Below, one piece after another: positions 26,154 through 35,010 of a stretch of 64,000 bases of DNA. Position numbers and translations under genes: made by a program. The notes beneath the pieces were generated by a model, which saw only the letters and a program-made list of their open reading frames with translations, was not told the origin of the DNA and made no database searches. Source of the stretch: Pseudoflavonifractor sp050943825 (GTDB lineage: Bacteria > Bacillota > Clostridia > Oscillospirales > Oscillospiraceae); NCBI RefSeq assembly GCF_050943825.1, contig NZ_JBMNPX010000004.1, forward strand, positions 62,001 to 126,000. The letters run 5' to 3'. Position 1 is the first letter of the stretch. Each line of letters starts with the position of its first letter.

Positions 26154-26915
26154 TCATGGGTAGGCATTGGAGTAGCTCTCTCCGGACTCCAGTGAAATAT
26201 GCCGGGCGGCGAACAGCTCCTCTACCGTGACAAAAAGGTAGCCCTGGGCGTGGAGCTGGTCCACAATCTGAAGGGCGGCGTCCACCGAGGCGGGGAAGAT
26301 GTCGTGCATGAGGACAATGGCCCCGTCCCTGGCCTGGGCCGTCACCTCCGCTACCTCCCGGGGTGTGTTCTGGTCCCGCCAGTCCTCCGGGTCAATGGAC
26401 CAGATGATGATGGGGCACTCCGCCCACGCCTTTACCGAGGCGTCCGTCATGCCGTAGGGCGGCCGGAGAAGAAAATCCCGGTGCCCCAGTATGCCCGCCA
26501 GCAGGTCCCGGGTGCGGCCCACCTGGGCATCAAAGTCCGCCCGGTTCAGTCCGGTCAGCTTTATGTGGTCATAGGTGTGGATGCCCACCTGGTGCCCCTC
26601 TGCCTCCATGCGGCGGACAATGTCCTCATTGCCCTCCACCTGGGCGCCGATGAGGAAGAAGGTGACGTGTACCCCCCGCTCCGCCAGCCCGTCCAGCAGG
26701 GCGGTGGTGGTGGAGCGTCGGGGTCCGTCGTCAAAGGTGAGGGCGATGAGCTTCTGCTCCCCGTCTTCGGACAGCACGGGCACCTGGGCGGTGCTCTCCA
26801 CCGTGACGGCGGCAGGCAAAGCGGCCCTCAGCGCAGCCCCCGCCGTAAGGGCCAGCGCCAGGACCGCCGCACCGCTCAAAAGAGCAAATTTTCGCCTGTA
26901 CTGCCTGTTTTCCAT
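26154..26915 (-). CDS. Polysaccharide deacetylase (NodB homology, CE4)
   Basis: A 253-residue protein with an N-terminal signal or anchor helix (about residues 10-35) and a NodB domain. All main CE4 motifs are present: TFDDGP (60-65), the zinc motif HTYDH (113-117), RPPYG (151-155), the IDPEDW segment (about 174-179) and LMHD (202-205). The enzyme should remove N-acetyl groups from peptidoglycan or another surface glycan. Its ATG is preceded by AAAGGCGG, which lies inside a strong hairpin (26917-26965). Confidence 0.9.
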   Translation of the reverse strand: MENRQYRRKFALLSGAAVLALALTAGAALRAALPAAVTVESTAQVPVLSEDGEQKLIALTFDDGPRRSTTTALLDGLAERGVHVTFFLIGAQVEGNEDIVRRMEAEGHQVGIHTYDHIKLTGLNRADFDAQVGRTRDLLAGILGHRDFLLRPPYGMTDASVKAWAECPIIIWSIDPEDWRDQNTPREVAEVTAQARDGAIVLMHDIFPASVDAALQIVDQLHAQGYLFVTVEELFAARHISLESGESYSNAYP

Positions 26916-26916
26916 C

Positions 26917-26965
26917 CCGTCCGCCGCCTTTCTGTCTGTTCAAAGACAGTATGTGCGGCGGACGG
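26917..26965 (-). promoter_or_regulatory. Two-tier hairpin over the deacetylase ribosome binding site
   Basis: CCGTCCGCCGC (26917-26927) pairs with GCGGCGGACGG (26955-26965), and inner arms CTGTCT/AGACAG pair as well. In the minus-strand mRNA the 3' arm covers the Shine-Dalgarno region just before the ATG. On the plus strand the same hairpin is followed by seven T's and would act as an antisense terminator. Confidence 0.55.
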
Positions 26966-26993
26966 CTTTTTTTGTGATGCAATTTTTTCTTGT

Positions 26994-27677
26994 TTACTGT
27001 CCGTCCCTGGGGTCCGGGTCCCCCTCCAGAGAGAGGAAGTAGCGGTAGTAGGGCAGGAGGAAGCTATACCCGTCCACCAGCACCTGGGGCAGCTCCGGCG
27101 TGAAGAGCACGCCGCCGTTGGGGCACTCCCGGGAGAGCACCAGCCCTTTCCGGTTGTACCAGGGGGTCAGCAGCGGGGTAGTCTGTCCCTTGGGGCGCTT
27201 GTACTCCTCCCCTTCCAGCACAAACTCTTTCTGCTTGTTGAAGGCCCGCACCAGCTTCTCAAAGGACTTGGGGTCCCGGTCCAGCCGGGCACGGAACTTG
27301 GCCATGGTCAGGGCGCCTGCGCACCAGTAGCCCAGGCCGTAGCTCCAGGACTCGGGGGCCAGCTCAAACCAGAACACCGGCCGGCCCGTCCACTCCTCGC
27401 CGCCCGGGCGCTCCATGGACAGCCACAGGTGGTCCTTATAGGGTCCCCGGCCGTGGAGCCGCCGGGCATCCCGGTAGATGCGGGACACCTTGAGCACCAG
27501 CCCCAGGTCCCCGTGCCGCTGGGTCATCTCGTCGAACACCTGCCGCCCCAGCTCCCGCATGGGGTTGTAGAAGTGGGTGAGGTACTCCTCCTTGTGGGCC
27601 TCAAACCAGGTCTTCTCGTTGTTGAAGCGGATGCCCCACATAAAATCTATCGTCTTGTCGCTGAAGCCCTGAAACAC
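26994..27677 (-). CDS. DUF2461-family protein
   Basis: A 227-residue cytoplasmic protein matching the DUF2461 (TIGR02453-type) family. Landmarks are the N-terminal LxxNNxxxWFxxHKxxY pattern (FNNEKTWFEAHKEEY), RIYRDARRLHGRGPYKDHL, and WSYGLGYWCAG. No biochemical activity is established for the family. It follows pyrG by 48 bases on the same strand and may be a read-through partner. Confidence 0.75.
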   Translation of the reverse strand: MFQGFSDKTIDFMWGIRFNNEKTWFEAHKEEYLTHFYNPMRELGRQVFDEMTQRHGDLGLVLKVSRIYRDARRLHGRGPYKDHLWLSMERPGGEEWTGRPVFWFELAPESWSYGLGYWCAGALTMAKFRARLDRDPKSFEKLVRAFNKQKEFVLEGEEYKRPKGQTTPLLTPWYNRKGLVLSRECPNGGVLFTPELPQVLVDGYSFLLPYYRYFLSLEGDPDPRDGQ

Positions 27678-27725
27678 AGGCGTTCTCCTTTCTCTTTCCG
27701 AGGATTTCAGTTTACATAATTTATA

Positions 27726-29336
27726 TTATGACTTCTTCTCTTTCACAGCAGCAGCCACAAAGTCCCGGAACAGGGGGTGGGCCTTGTTGGGTCTGCTCTT
27801 GAATTCCGGGTGGTACTGCACTCCCACAAACCAGGGGTGGCCGGGCAGCTCCACTGTCTCTACCAGACTGCCGTCGGGAGAGAGGCCGGAGAGTACCAGC
27901 CCCTTGGCCGTCAGGGCCTCCCGGTACTGGTTGTTGAACTCGTAGCGGTGGCGGTGGCGCTCGGAGATGACCTCCTGGCCGTAGGCCCTGCGGATCTTGG
28001 TGTCTCCCTCCGTCAGGCGGCAGGGATAGGCCCCCAGGCGCATGGTGCCCCCCTTCTCGGTCACGTTCCGCTGCTCGTCCATCAGGGCGATGACCGGATA
28101 GGGGGTGGCCGGGTCCAGCTCGGCGGAGTGGGCGCCGGTGAGACCGGCTGCATGGCGTGCAAACTCCACCACCGCCATCTGCATGCCCAGGCAGATGCCC
28201 AGGAAGGGCACGTTGTTCTCCCGGGCGTACCGGATAGCGGAGATTTTGCCCTCCACACCACGGCTTCCGAAGCCGCCGGGTACCAGGATGCCGTCACAGT
28301 CACGCAGCAGGTCTGCCGCGTTCTCGTCGGTGACCTGCTCGGCGTCCACCCACTTGATGTCCACCTTCACGCCGTTTTCAATGCCGCCATGGGTGAGGGC
28401 CTCGGCCACCGACAGATAGGCGTCGTGGAGGGCCACATACTTGCCCACCAGGGCGATACGCACCGTCCCCGCCGGGCGCTTGGCCCGCTCCACCATGGCT
28501 TCCCACTCGGTCAGGTCGGGGGCGGTATCCCCCAGGCCCAGACGGCGGCAAACTGCTCTGGCCAGGCCCTCCTGCTCCAGCATGAGGGGCACCTCGTAGA
28601 GGATGGGTGCGGTTAGGTTGGGGATCACATTCTCCGGGGCGATGTTGCAGAAGAGGGCGATCTTCTCCCGCAGGTCACGGGGCACCGGGCTGTCGCTCCG
28701 TGCCAGAATCACGTCGGGCTGGATGCCCAGGCCCAGCAGCTCCTTCACCGAGTGCTGGGTGGGCTTGCTCTTCAGCTCCCCGGTGCCCGGGATGGACACG
28801 ATGAGGGACACGTGGAGGTACATCACGTCCTGACGCCCCACCTCCTGGCCCACCTGGCGGATGGCCTCCAGGAAGGGCTGGGACTCGATGTCGCCCACGG
28901 TGCCGCCGATTTCGGTGATGACCACATCCACCGCTCCGGACCGGCCCACCCGGTAGATCCGGCTCTTGATCTCGTCGGTGATGTGGGGGATGACCTGGAT
29001 GGTGCCCCCCAGATAGTCGCCGCTCCGCTCCCGGCTCAGCACGGTCCAGTACACCTTGCCCGAGGTGACCGAGGAGTTGACGGTGAGATTTTCGTCGGTA
29101 AAGCGCTCATAGTGGCCCAGATCCAGGTCGGTCTCGGCGCCGTCGTCGGTGACGAACACCTCGCCGTGCTGGTAGGGGTTCATGGTGCCCGGGTCCACGT
29201 TTAGGTAGGGGTCGAACTTCTGGAGGGCCACCCGCAGGCCCCGCTGCTTGAGCAGCCGTCCCAGGGACGCCGCCGCAATGCCCTTTCCCAGTCCGGAAAC
29301 CACGCCGCCGGTGACAAAGATATACTTCACTGCCAT
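27726..29336 (-). CDS. pyrG: CTP synthase
   Basis: A 536-residue two-domain enzyme that makes CTP from UTP, ATP and glutamine. The synthetase domain (about residues 1-265) begins FVTGGVVSGLGKGIAAASLG. The class-I glutamine amidotransferase domain (about 290-530) has the nucleophile Cys in FLGICLGMQ and the His/Glu pair in QYHPEF. Length and motifs are complete, so it should be functional. GGAGG precedes the ATG. A GGGAC/GTCCC inverted repeat in the leader (about 29366-29382) is a possible attenuation element, but not a clear one. Confidence 0.97.
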   Translation of the reverse strand: MAVKYIFVTGGVVSGLGKGIAAASLGRLLKQRGLRVALQKFDPYLNVDPGTMNPYQHGEVFVTDDGAETDLDLGHYERFTDENLTVNSSVTSGKVYWTVLSRERSGDYLGGTIQVIPHITDEIKSRIYRVGRSGAVDVVITEIGGTVGDIESQPFLEAIRQVGQEVGRQDVMYLHVSLIVSIPGTGELKSKPTQHSVKELLGLGIQPDVILARSDSPVPRDLREKIALFCNIAPENVIPNLTAPILYEVPLMLEQEGLARAVCRRLGLGDTAPDLTEWEAMVERAKRPAGTVRIALVGKYVALHDAYLSVAEALTHGGIENGVKVDIKWVDAEQVTDENAADLLRDCDGILVPGGFGSRGVEGKISAIRYARENNVPFLGICLGMQMAVVEFARHAAGLTGAHSAELDPATPYPVIALMDEQRNVTEKGGTMRLGAYPCRLTEGDTKIRRAYGQEVISERHRHRYEFNNQYREALTAKGLVLSGLSPDGSLVETVELPGHPWFVGVQYHPEFKSRPNKAHPLFRDFVAAAVKEKKS

Positions 29337-29436
29337 ATTACAATTCCTCCCATCGTTTCAGATGGGACCCCATTGTCCCGGGACGCCCTTGCCCCTGCCT
29401 TCCTATTCTGTTTTCATTCCGTACAAAAAGCAAAAC

Positions 29437-29461
29437 AGCCCTGGTACGCTGTACCCAGGCT
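29437..29461 (-). terminator. Terminator after the MerR-family gene
   Basis: AGCCTGGGTAC / GTACCAGGGCT on the minus strand, followed by GTTTTGCTTTTT. It separates the MerR gene from pyrG. Confidence 0.85.
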
Positions 29462-29501
29462 GTCCGGTACGTTTTATTTTACTCGCTCTTCCCCGCTCCC
29501 G

Positions 29502-30188
29502 TCAAGACAGAAGGTCCAATTTTCTATCAGCGTTCTGTTGACATAAAACTGCAACGGTATGAATGGCCGGCCCGCCACCCAAGGAGACGGCGTGCGCGCC
29601 GGGAGACAGGCCGATTTTTGAGGCCACAGACGCCTCCACACAGAAGCCGCTTTTCCTGGTGCCGGTCTGCTCCGGGTCAAACAGGGCGGAGGACTCCACC
29701 ACAGAAGCGGCATAGACCCAGGGAAGACAGAGCATCCAGTCCTGAACCTCCCGCTGAAGGGACTGGGAGAAGTCGATATGCTGGCCGGTCTGGTCCACCA
29801 GAAGCCAGAGCTGGGGCATGGAGGAGCGTTCACACCGGTAGAGCAGCCGGGAGATCAGCGCCAGGTCGGCCTCCTGGCGCTGGAGGGCCTTCAGGCGGCG
29901 GGTGAGGGACTCCAGCTCCCGCTCCGTCTCCGCCTGCTTTTCCGCCACCATGCGGCCCAGTGCCTCAGGCGTCTCACAGGAGAAAAGCGCGAGGGTCTCG
30001 TCCAGAGAAAAGCCCAGCTCATGGTACCGGCGGATGCTGTACAGCCATTTGAGATTGCGGGCCTGATAGCGCCGGGCGGTGCCGTCCTGTTGGCGCTCCG
30101 GAACCAGAAGGCCGTGCTGCTCATAAAACCGCAGGGCCTGGGGCGTGATGCCGAAGCGCTTTGCCAGCGAGCCGATTTTATAGTACAT
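29502..30188 (-). CDS. MerR-family transcriptional regulator with an effector-binding C-terminus
   Basis: A 228-residue regulator. The N-terminal winged HTH has KIGSLAKRFGITPQALRFYEQHGLL and the second wing YSIRRYHELGFSLDE. A dimerisation coiled coil spans about residues 75-110. The C-terminal 110 residues resemble a small-molecule-binding (GyrI/BmrR-like) domain, so a drug or metabolite ligand is likely. It has its own promoter and is divergent from icd, which it may or may not control. Confidence 0.8.
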   Translation of the reverse strand: MYYKIGSLAKRFGITPQALRFYEQHGLLVPERQQDGTARRYQARNLKWLYSIRRYHELGFSLDETLALFSCETPEALGRMVAEKQAETERELESLTRRLKALQRQEADLALISRLLYRCERSSMPQLWLLVDQTGQHIDFSQSLQREVQDWMLCLPWVYAASVVESSALFDPEQTGTRKSGFCVEASVASKIGLSPGAHAVSLGGGPAIHTVAVLCQQNADRKLDLLS

Positions 30189-30276
30189 GAAATTACAACC
30201 ATCCTTCCGCGAAGACGGGAATGCGCCGCTGAAGAGGGAGAGAAGCTGAGGGGCAGCCAGAGCGCCTATGCTCTAA

Positions 30277-30304
30277 ATTATATAGTTTCTCTCCGAAATT
30301 TCAA
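30277..30304 (-). promoter_or_regulatory. Sigma-A promoter of the MerR-family gene
   Basis: On the minus strand TTGAAA (30299-30304), a 16-base spacer, then a perfect TATAAT (30277-30282). Confidence 0.7.
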
Positions 30305-30439
30305 GGCAAAGAGGAAATAACGGAGATTCTGGATAAAATTGTATGTTGCTGGCGCTTTTGGGGAGACAGAAAGGTGAGAGCCCCATCCCGCCTGCCGCCG
30401 GGCTTTTATGAACAGGAGGATTTCCACACCCCTTAATGC

Positions 30440-30468
30440 TTGCGGAACAGGGGAAAAAAGGATATAAT
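30440..30468 (+). promoter_or_regulatory. Sigma-A promoter of icd
   Basis: TTGCGG (30440-30445), a 17-base spacer, then TATAAT (30463-30468), about 33 bases before the start codon region. Confidence 0.7.
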
Positions 30469-30506
30469 GACTCAAACGCGTTATCGCGGCAAAGGAGTGA
30501 AGCCTG

Positions 30507-31721
30507 ATGGAGAAAATCAAGATGACCACCCCTCTGGTGGAGATGGACGGGGACGAGATGACCCGCGTCCTGTGGCAGCAGATTAAGGACGAGCTGCTGC
30601 TGCCTTATATTGACCTGAAGACCGAGTATTACGACCTGGGCCTGCCCGAGCGGGAGAAGACCCGGGATCAGGTGACCATCGATTCCGCCGAGGCCACCAA
30701 GAAGTACGGCGTGGCCGTCAAGTGCGCCACCATCACCCCCAACGCCCAGCGTGTGGAGGAGTACAAGCTCACCGAGATGTGGAAGTCCCCCAACGGCACC
30801 ATCCGGGCCATTCTGGACGGCACCGTGTTCCGCGCCCCCATCATGGTCAAGGGCATCTCCCCGGTGGTCAAGACCTGGAAGGAGCCCATCACCATCGCCC
30901 GTCACGCCTACGGCGACGTGTACAAGGGCACCGAGTACCGGGTGCCCGGCCCCGGCAAGGCTGAGCTGGTGTTCACCGATGAGAGCGGCAAGGAGCAGTT
31001 CCGCCAGACCGTGTACGACTTCGAGTGCGCCGGCGTGCTCCAGGGTCAGTACAACAAGGACAGCTCCATCTCCTCCTTTGCCCGCTCCTGCTTCCAGTAC
31101 GCCATCGACACCAAGCAGGACCTGTGGTTCGCTACCAAGGACACCATCTCCAAGAAGTATGACCACACCTTCAAGGACATCTTCCAGGAGATCTACGACG
31201 CCGAGTACAAGGCCAAGTTCGAGGAGCTGGGCATCGAGTACTTCTACACCCTCATCGACGACGCTGTGGCCCGCGTGGTCCGCTCCAAGGGCGGCTTCAT
31301 TTGGGCCTGCAAGAACTACGACGGCGACGTGATGAGCGACATGGTGTCCACCGCCTTCGGCTCCCTGGCCATGATGACCTCCGTGCTGGTCAGCCCCGAC
31401 GGCAAGTACGAGTACGAGGCCGCCCACGGCACCGTCACCCGCCACTACTACAAGTACCTGAAGGGCGAGGAGACCTCCACCAACCCGGTGGCCACCCTCT
31501 TCGCCTGGTCCGGCGCCCTCCGCAAGCGGGGCGAGCTGGACGGCAATGCCGACCTGATGACCTTCGCCGACAAGCTGGAGGCCGCCACCATCGCCACCAT
31601 CGAGGGCGGCGTGATGACCAAGGATCTGGTGGGCCTGTGGGAGGGCGAGACTCCCGCCAAGGGCGTCACCTCCCTGGAGTTCCTCCGGGCCATCAAGGCC
31701 AATCTGGAGAAGAGCCTGTAA
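30507..31721 (+). CDS. icd: NADP-dependent isocitrate dehydrogenase
   Basis: A 404-residue isocitrate dehydrogenase of the dimeric type found in eukaryotes and many anaerobes. The N-terminal MDGDEMTR, the isocitrate-binding SPNGTIRAILDGTVFR, the metal site KNYDGDVMSD, and the NADP-binding AAHGTVTRHYYKY motif with Arg/His are all present. It converts isocitrate to 2-oxoglutarate, supplying glutamate synthesis and NADPH. It is monocistronic, with its own promoter and terminator, and AAAGGAG precedes the ATG. Confidence 0.96.
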   Translation: MEKIKMTTPLVEMDGDEMTRVLWQQIKDELLLPYIDLKTEYYDLGLPEREKTRDQVTIDSAEATKKYGVAVKCATITPNAQRVEEYKLTEMWKSPNGTIRAILDGTVFRAPIMVKGISPVVKTWKEPITIARHAYGDVYKGTEYRVPGPGKAELVFTDESGKEQFRQTVYDFECAGVLQGQYNKDSSISSFARSCFQYAIDTKQDLWFATKDTISKKYDHTFKDIFQEIYDAEYKAKFEELGIEYFYTLIDDAVARVVRSKGGFIWACKNYDGDVMSDMVSTAFGSLAMMTSVLVSPDGKYEYEAAHGTVTRHYYKYLKGEETSTNPVATLFAWSGALRKRGELDGNADLMTFADKLEAATIATIEGGVMTKDLVGLWEGETPAKGVTSLEFLRAIKANLEKSL

Positions 31722-31727
31722 AATAAG

Positions 31728-31761
31728 AAGCGCCCCGCGGCAGCCAGGCCGCGGGGCGCTT
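31728..31761. terminator. Terminator between icd and the convergent anti-sigma gene
   Basis: AAGCGCCCCGCGGC / GCCGCGGGGCGCTT with a six-base loop. The T tract is short on both strands. Confidence 0.85.
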
Positions 31762-31767
31762 GTCTTG

Positions 31768-33204
31768 TTATGACAGTGGGATGGTCTCCCCGTTGAGGGT
31801 CACCGATTCCACCAGCGACAGATCAATGGGCTCGTTGAACTCCCACATCACCCAGCCCACCCGCTGGCTCCATACCTCGTCACAGTAGGCAGGGGCGAGG
31901 GTGGTACCGTCAGAGAGCGAGACGGCGAGGGACAGCTCTGAGCCGGTGAGCTGACAGGGGTATTCCTGTCCGTCAGGCGTAGAGAAATCGGCGCAGATAC
32001 TGAGAGGAGAGACGGTCACCTGGTCCAGTTGGGCGTCCCAATCCCGGCCGTAGGGCAATTCCCCGTTCCGGGTATAAGGGAATAGCACTGTCTCTGCCGG
32101 AGCGGCGGTCCGCTGCTCCACGGCCTCCACGGGGACGGTAATTTCCCAATTCCCTTCAATACGTCCGCCGGCCACAGAGTAATGGGCGCGGAGCGCCAGG
32201 AGATTCAGATATGGCAGGGTATCCTCTGTCAGGCTGGGCAGGCACACGTCCCAGCCCCCCTCCACAGCGGTCCACACTGCGTCCCCCACGCCCTGGCTGG
32301 GCCAGCGGTTGGGGTCCTCCGGGTCATAGAGGTAGTATTCAACGCTGAAAACCGGTTGATCGGCGTACTCCGACGCATCGGCGGAGGAGACCTTCGCACT
32401 CTGAGCAAAGCGTATATGGTAGCGTCCGTCTGTGGCAAAGCCCATGGAGGAGATAAAGACATCCGGGTGGTCAGATTCTTCCACGGGACACAGTGTGTCG
32501 CCGGGAAGCTGCTCATTCCCTGCAATAAGCAGGGGCGTCTGGCCCGGCAGGAGCACGGTCGCGCCGCTTTCCGGCGTGGTGCTCTCCAGAGTGGAAGAGG
32601 GAATATCCGTGCCGTCCAGCGCAATGCGGGCCGACCGTTCCCCGGGGAGAAGGTAGGTCATATCCAGCTTTGCACGGGTGGGCGGCTCCTGGGAGAGCTC
32701 GTCGGTGCCCCGGCTGTACACCAGAGTGGCCAGATGCCGCTCCGGGTCGTAGTCCAGCACCTTCAGTCCGCTTCCGCCGTTGCCCCAGCTGAACGTCCCG
32801 CCGGTCTCCAGGGAGAGAAGCAGGTCGCAGGCGGTATCTTCATGAAAGAGCTCCCCGGTCAGATCTTCCATGGTGAAGTAGAGGCGGGTGAGGCGGCTGT
32901 CCGCCAGGGCGGCCTGCACCTCCATGCGGACGCCCTGGTCCTCACAGCCACCCAGCACCTCGGTGACGTAGGGGGCTCGGGACCCCAAATCCTCCTGAAT
33001 GATTTTCCACAGGGTGGGGCCTGCCGCTGCGGCGGCAATCACCAGCGCGGCGCACACGGCCAGGGCGGCCGCAGCCCGGCGGGGCAGACCGGGACGGCGG
33101 ACGGGATGTTCCGACGCCTGAAGCACCTGCTCCCGCATGTCCGCACGGAAGCGCAGGCCGTCCAGAGCCCGGTCCAGGGACTGAGCCATGTTATGCTTCT
33201 TCAT
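31768..33204 (-). CDS. Probable membrane-anchored anti-sigma factor (DUF4179-like)
   Basis: A 478-residue protein. The cytoplasmic N-terminal 45 residues (MAQSLDRALDGLRFRADMREQVL region) precede one membrane helix (about 46-66) and a large extracytoplasmic domain rich in Ser, Thr, Asp and Glu. The layout matches anti-sigma factors encoded beside ECF sigma factors in Firmicutes. The classic zinc H-x3-C-x2-C motif is absent. The gene overlaps the sigma gene by 14 bases and has AAGGAG before its ATG, indicating coupling. It would hold the sigma factor until an envelope signal is sensed. Confidence 0.75.
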   Translation of the reverse strand: MKKHNMAQSLDRALDGLRFRADMREQVLQASEHPVRRPGLPRRAAAALAVCAALVIAAAAAGPTLWKIIQEDLGSRAPYVTEVLGGCEDQGVRMEVQAALADSRLTRLYFTMEDLTGELFHEDTACDLLLSLETGGTFSWGNGGSGLKVLDYDPERHLATLVYSRGTDELSQEPPTRAKLDMTYLLPGERSARIALDGTDIPSSTLESTTPESGATVLLPGQTPLLIAGNEQLPGDTLCPVEESDHPDVFISSMGFATDGRYHIRFAQSAKVSSADASEYADQPVFSVEYYLYDPEDPNRWPSQGVGDAVWTAVEGGWDVCLPSLTEDTLPYLNLLALRAHYSVAGGRIEGNWEITVPVEAVEQRTAAPAETVLFPYTRNGELPYGRDWDAQLDQVTVSPLSICADFSTPDGQEYPCQLTGSELSLAVSLSDGTTLAPAYCDEVWSQRVGWVMWEFNEPIDLSLVESVTLNGETIPLS

Positions 33205-33670
33205 AATACCACTCCTTCAGCATGGGCTTGAGCCTTTCTCTGGCCCGCATGAGACGGACCGACACGGTGCCGGTGGGAAGGCGGAGCATCCGGGCGATTT
33301 CAGGTGTGGAAAAGCCCTGATAGTAGTGAAGCACCACAATTTCCCTGTACTTTTTCGGCAGGGACAGCACGGCGCGGAGCACAGTGCCGTCCTCCGCCTG
33401 CTGCTCCGGCGCGGCCAGCTCACCCAGCGCCTCCCAGTCCACCCGGCGTCTGCGCCAGGGAGAGCGGAGCTGGTGGCGGCACACGTTGACGGCAATGCTG
33501 GTCAGCCAGGTTTTGACCGCCGCCCGCCCGTCAAAGCGGTCCCAGCTCTGCCAGGCCCGGAGAAAGGTCTCCTGGGCGGCGTCCTCGGCGGTGGCGCGAT
33601 CCCGCAGGATGAGAAAGCACAGCCGCAGAATACAGTCCCCGTGCTCCGCCATGGTCTGCTCCAAATCCAT
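33191..33670 (-). CDS. ECF-type RNA polymerase sigma factor
   Basis: A 159-residue sigma-70-family protein. Region 2 shows LRLCFLILRDRATAEDAAQETFLRAWQ. Region 4 shows LPKKYREIVVLHYYQGFSTPEIARML with a helix-turn-helix ending in VSVRLMRARERLK. The start chosen is ATG 33668-33670 (MDLEQTMAEH), nine bases after AAGGAG; earlier in-frame starts up to 33727 lie at or before this site. It is paired with the anti-sigma gene and divergent from rubrerythrin. Its own target promoter was not identified. Confidence 0.9.
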   Translation of the reverse strand: MDLEQTMAEHGDCILRLCFLILRDRATAEDAAQETFLRAWQSWDRFDGRAAVKTWLTSIAVNVCRHQLRSPWRRRRVDWEALGELAAPEQQAEDGTVLRAVLSLPKKYREIVVLHYYQGFSTPEIARMLRLPTGTVSVRLMRARERLKPMLKEWYYEEA

Positions 33671-33788
33671 CTGCCTCATCTCCTTTCCTCTGCCTATCAG
33701 AGCCATGAGCCGCCGGTTTTGTTTCACCTGTATAAAAATATTTTGTCAGGGCATCCTTCCCGTATCCATGATAAGGGAGGTACTGCCC

Positions 33789-34394
33789 ATGTCCGTTTCA
33801 TTTGACAAGAGCCAGACCAGAGAAAACCTGATGCGCGCCTTTGCCGGAGAGAGCCAGGCACGCAACCGCTACACCTTTGCTGCCGGTCTGGCCCGGAAGA
33901 ACAACCTTCAGGTGCTCCAGGGGGTATTCCTCTTCACCGCCGGCCAGGAGGAGCAGCACGCCAAGGTGTATTACGACCTGCTGGAGCAGCTCTCAGGACA
34001 GACCGTCCAGGTGGACGGCACCTATCCGGTGGATATCTTCCCCGATGTGCTCCGCCATCTCCAGGCCGCCCGGCACAACGAGTACCACGAGTGGGAGCAC
34101 GACTACACCGGCTTTGCCAAGATTGCCAAGGAGGAGGGGTTCCCTGAGATCTCCCACATTTTCTCCTCCATCGCCCGGGTGGAAAAGACCCACGGCGACC
34201 GCTTCGGCGCCTTTGCCGACCTGCTGGAGCAGGGTAAGCTCTTTGTCAGCGATGTGGAGTGCCGCTGGATGTGTCTCAACTGCGGCCACGTGGTGGAGGG
34301 AACCATGGCCCCGGCGGTCTGTCCCGTGTGCAAGCACCCCCAGGGCTACTTTATCCGCTGGGAGATGTCCCCCTACGCCGTGCCCCTGAAGTGA
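33789..34394 (+). CDS. Rubrerythrin
   Basis: A 201-residue rubrerythrin. The diiron four-helix bundle carries Glu ligands in FAGESQARNRY, GQEEQHAK and SSIARVEKTHGDRF. The C-terminal rubredoxin-like domain has the two Cys pairs CLNCG and CPVCKHPQ. Rubrerythrins reduce hydrogen peroxide in anaerobes using electrons from NADH via rubredoxin. The ATG at 33789 follows AAGGGAGG. A weak promoter candidate (TTGTCA at 33743-33748) lies upstream. The true start is well inside a longer open frame. Confidence 0.95.
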   Translation: MSVSFDKSQTRENLMRAFAGESQARNRYTFAAGLARKNNLQVLQGVFLFTAGQEEQHAKVYYDLLEQLSGQTVQVDGTYPVDIFPDVLRHLQAARHNEYHEWEHDYTGFAKIAKEEGFPEISHIFSSIARVEKTHGDRFGAFADLLEQGKLFVSDVECRWMCLNCGHVVEGTMAPAVCPVCKHPQGYFIRWEMSPYAVPLK

Positions 34395-34400
34395 CAAAAA

Positions 34401-34434
34401 ATGCGGAGGCGTCTCGTCTGAGATGCCTCCGCAT
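34401..34434. terminator. Terminator between rubrerythrin and a convergent HD-domain gene
   Basis: ATGCGGAGGC(A/G)TCTC-type arms with a short loop, preceded by an A tract. It can serve both directions. Confidence 0.85.
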
Positions 34435-34442
34435 GCTGTTTA

Positions 34443-35009
34443 TCAGGACATATTGCCGGAGATTTTCTCCTCCGTATCCAGGCGCATCTGCTCCCGCAGG
34501 GCCCTCAGGAAGGGATAGGGAGCGGCATCCTCCGTTCCGTAGGTGCGGTTGAGCTCGTATTCTAGGGGAATCCAGGTCTCCAGCGGGGCCTCATTGTGCT
34601 GGAGCACTGCCTCCATCCGGTCCAGGGCCTTGAACACCTTGGCCTCGGGGGTCTCTCTGGCCTCCATCTCGGCGAACAGGGCCGCCAGCTCACCCGAGAG
34701 GGGCTGGGGCAGGGAGGCCACCAGACCGTCAATGGCCTTTGCCTCGGTGCGCTCGTTGGCGTCGGTCTTTTCGAAGGAGGGGATGTCGCCGGTGATAGCC
34801 TCGCCAAGGTCGTGGATGAGGCACATGCGAAGAACCTTGTCCATGTCCACGCCGGGAATCTGGTCCTTCATGAGAAAGGCCATCAGAGCCAGCCGCCAGG
34901 AGTGCTCGGCCACCGACTCGTGCCGCCAGCTGGAGGTGTAGGAGTGGCGGGTATTGCACTTGAGCTTCTCGGCAATGTGGAGAAAGTCCAGCAGTTCATT
35001 GGGTTCCAT
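34443..35009 (-). CDS. HD-domain phosphohydrolase (5'-deoxynucleotidase YfbR-like)
   Basis: A 188-residue HD hydrolase. The metal site is built from RHESVAEHSWR, the HD pair in CLIHDLGEAITGD, and a distal Asp in ALDRMEAVLQHNEA. It resembles YfbR/HDDC2-type 5'-deoxynucleotidases. The start at ATG 35007-35009 is nine bases after AGGAGG; an extension to 35057 would overlap the aldo/keto reductase gene. It is the last gene of a three-gene minus-strand cluster. Confidence 0.8.
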   Translation of the reverse strand: MEPNELLDFLHIAEKLKCNTRHSYTSSWRHESVAEHSWRLALMAFLMKDQIPGVDMDKVLRMCLIHDLGEAITGDIPSFEKTDANERTEAKAIDGLVASLPQPLSGELAALFAEMEARETPEAKVFKALDRMEAVLQHNEAPLETWIPLEYELNRTYGTEDAAPYPFLRALREQMRLDTEEKISGNMS

Positions 35010-35010
35010 G

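Larger units (their letters stand above)
30189..30506. other. Divergent regulatory region between merR-type gene and icd
   Basis: About 318 bases without a gene. It contains the merR-type promoter (30277-30304, minus) and the icd promoter (30440-30468, plus). The rest shows no clear element. Confidence 0.6.

Noticed and set aside
29366..29382. pyrG attenuator like that of Bacillus subtilis
   Set aside because: A short GGGAC/GTCCC repeat is present, but there is no T tract after it and the start site is not fixed, so the case is too weak.
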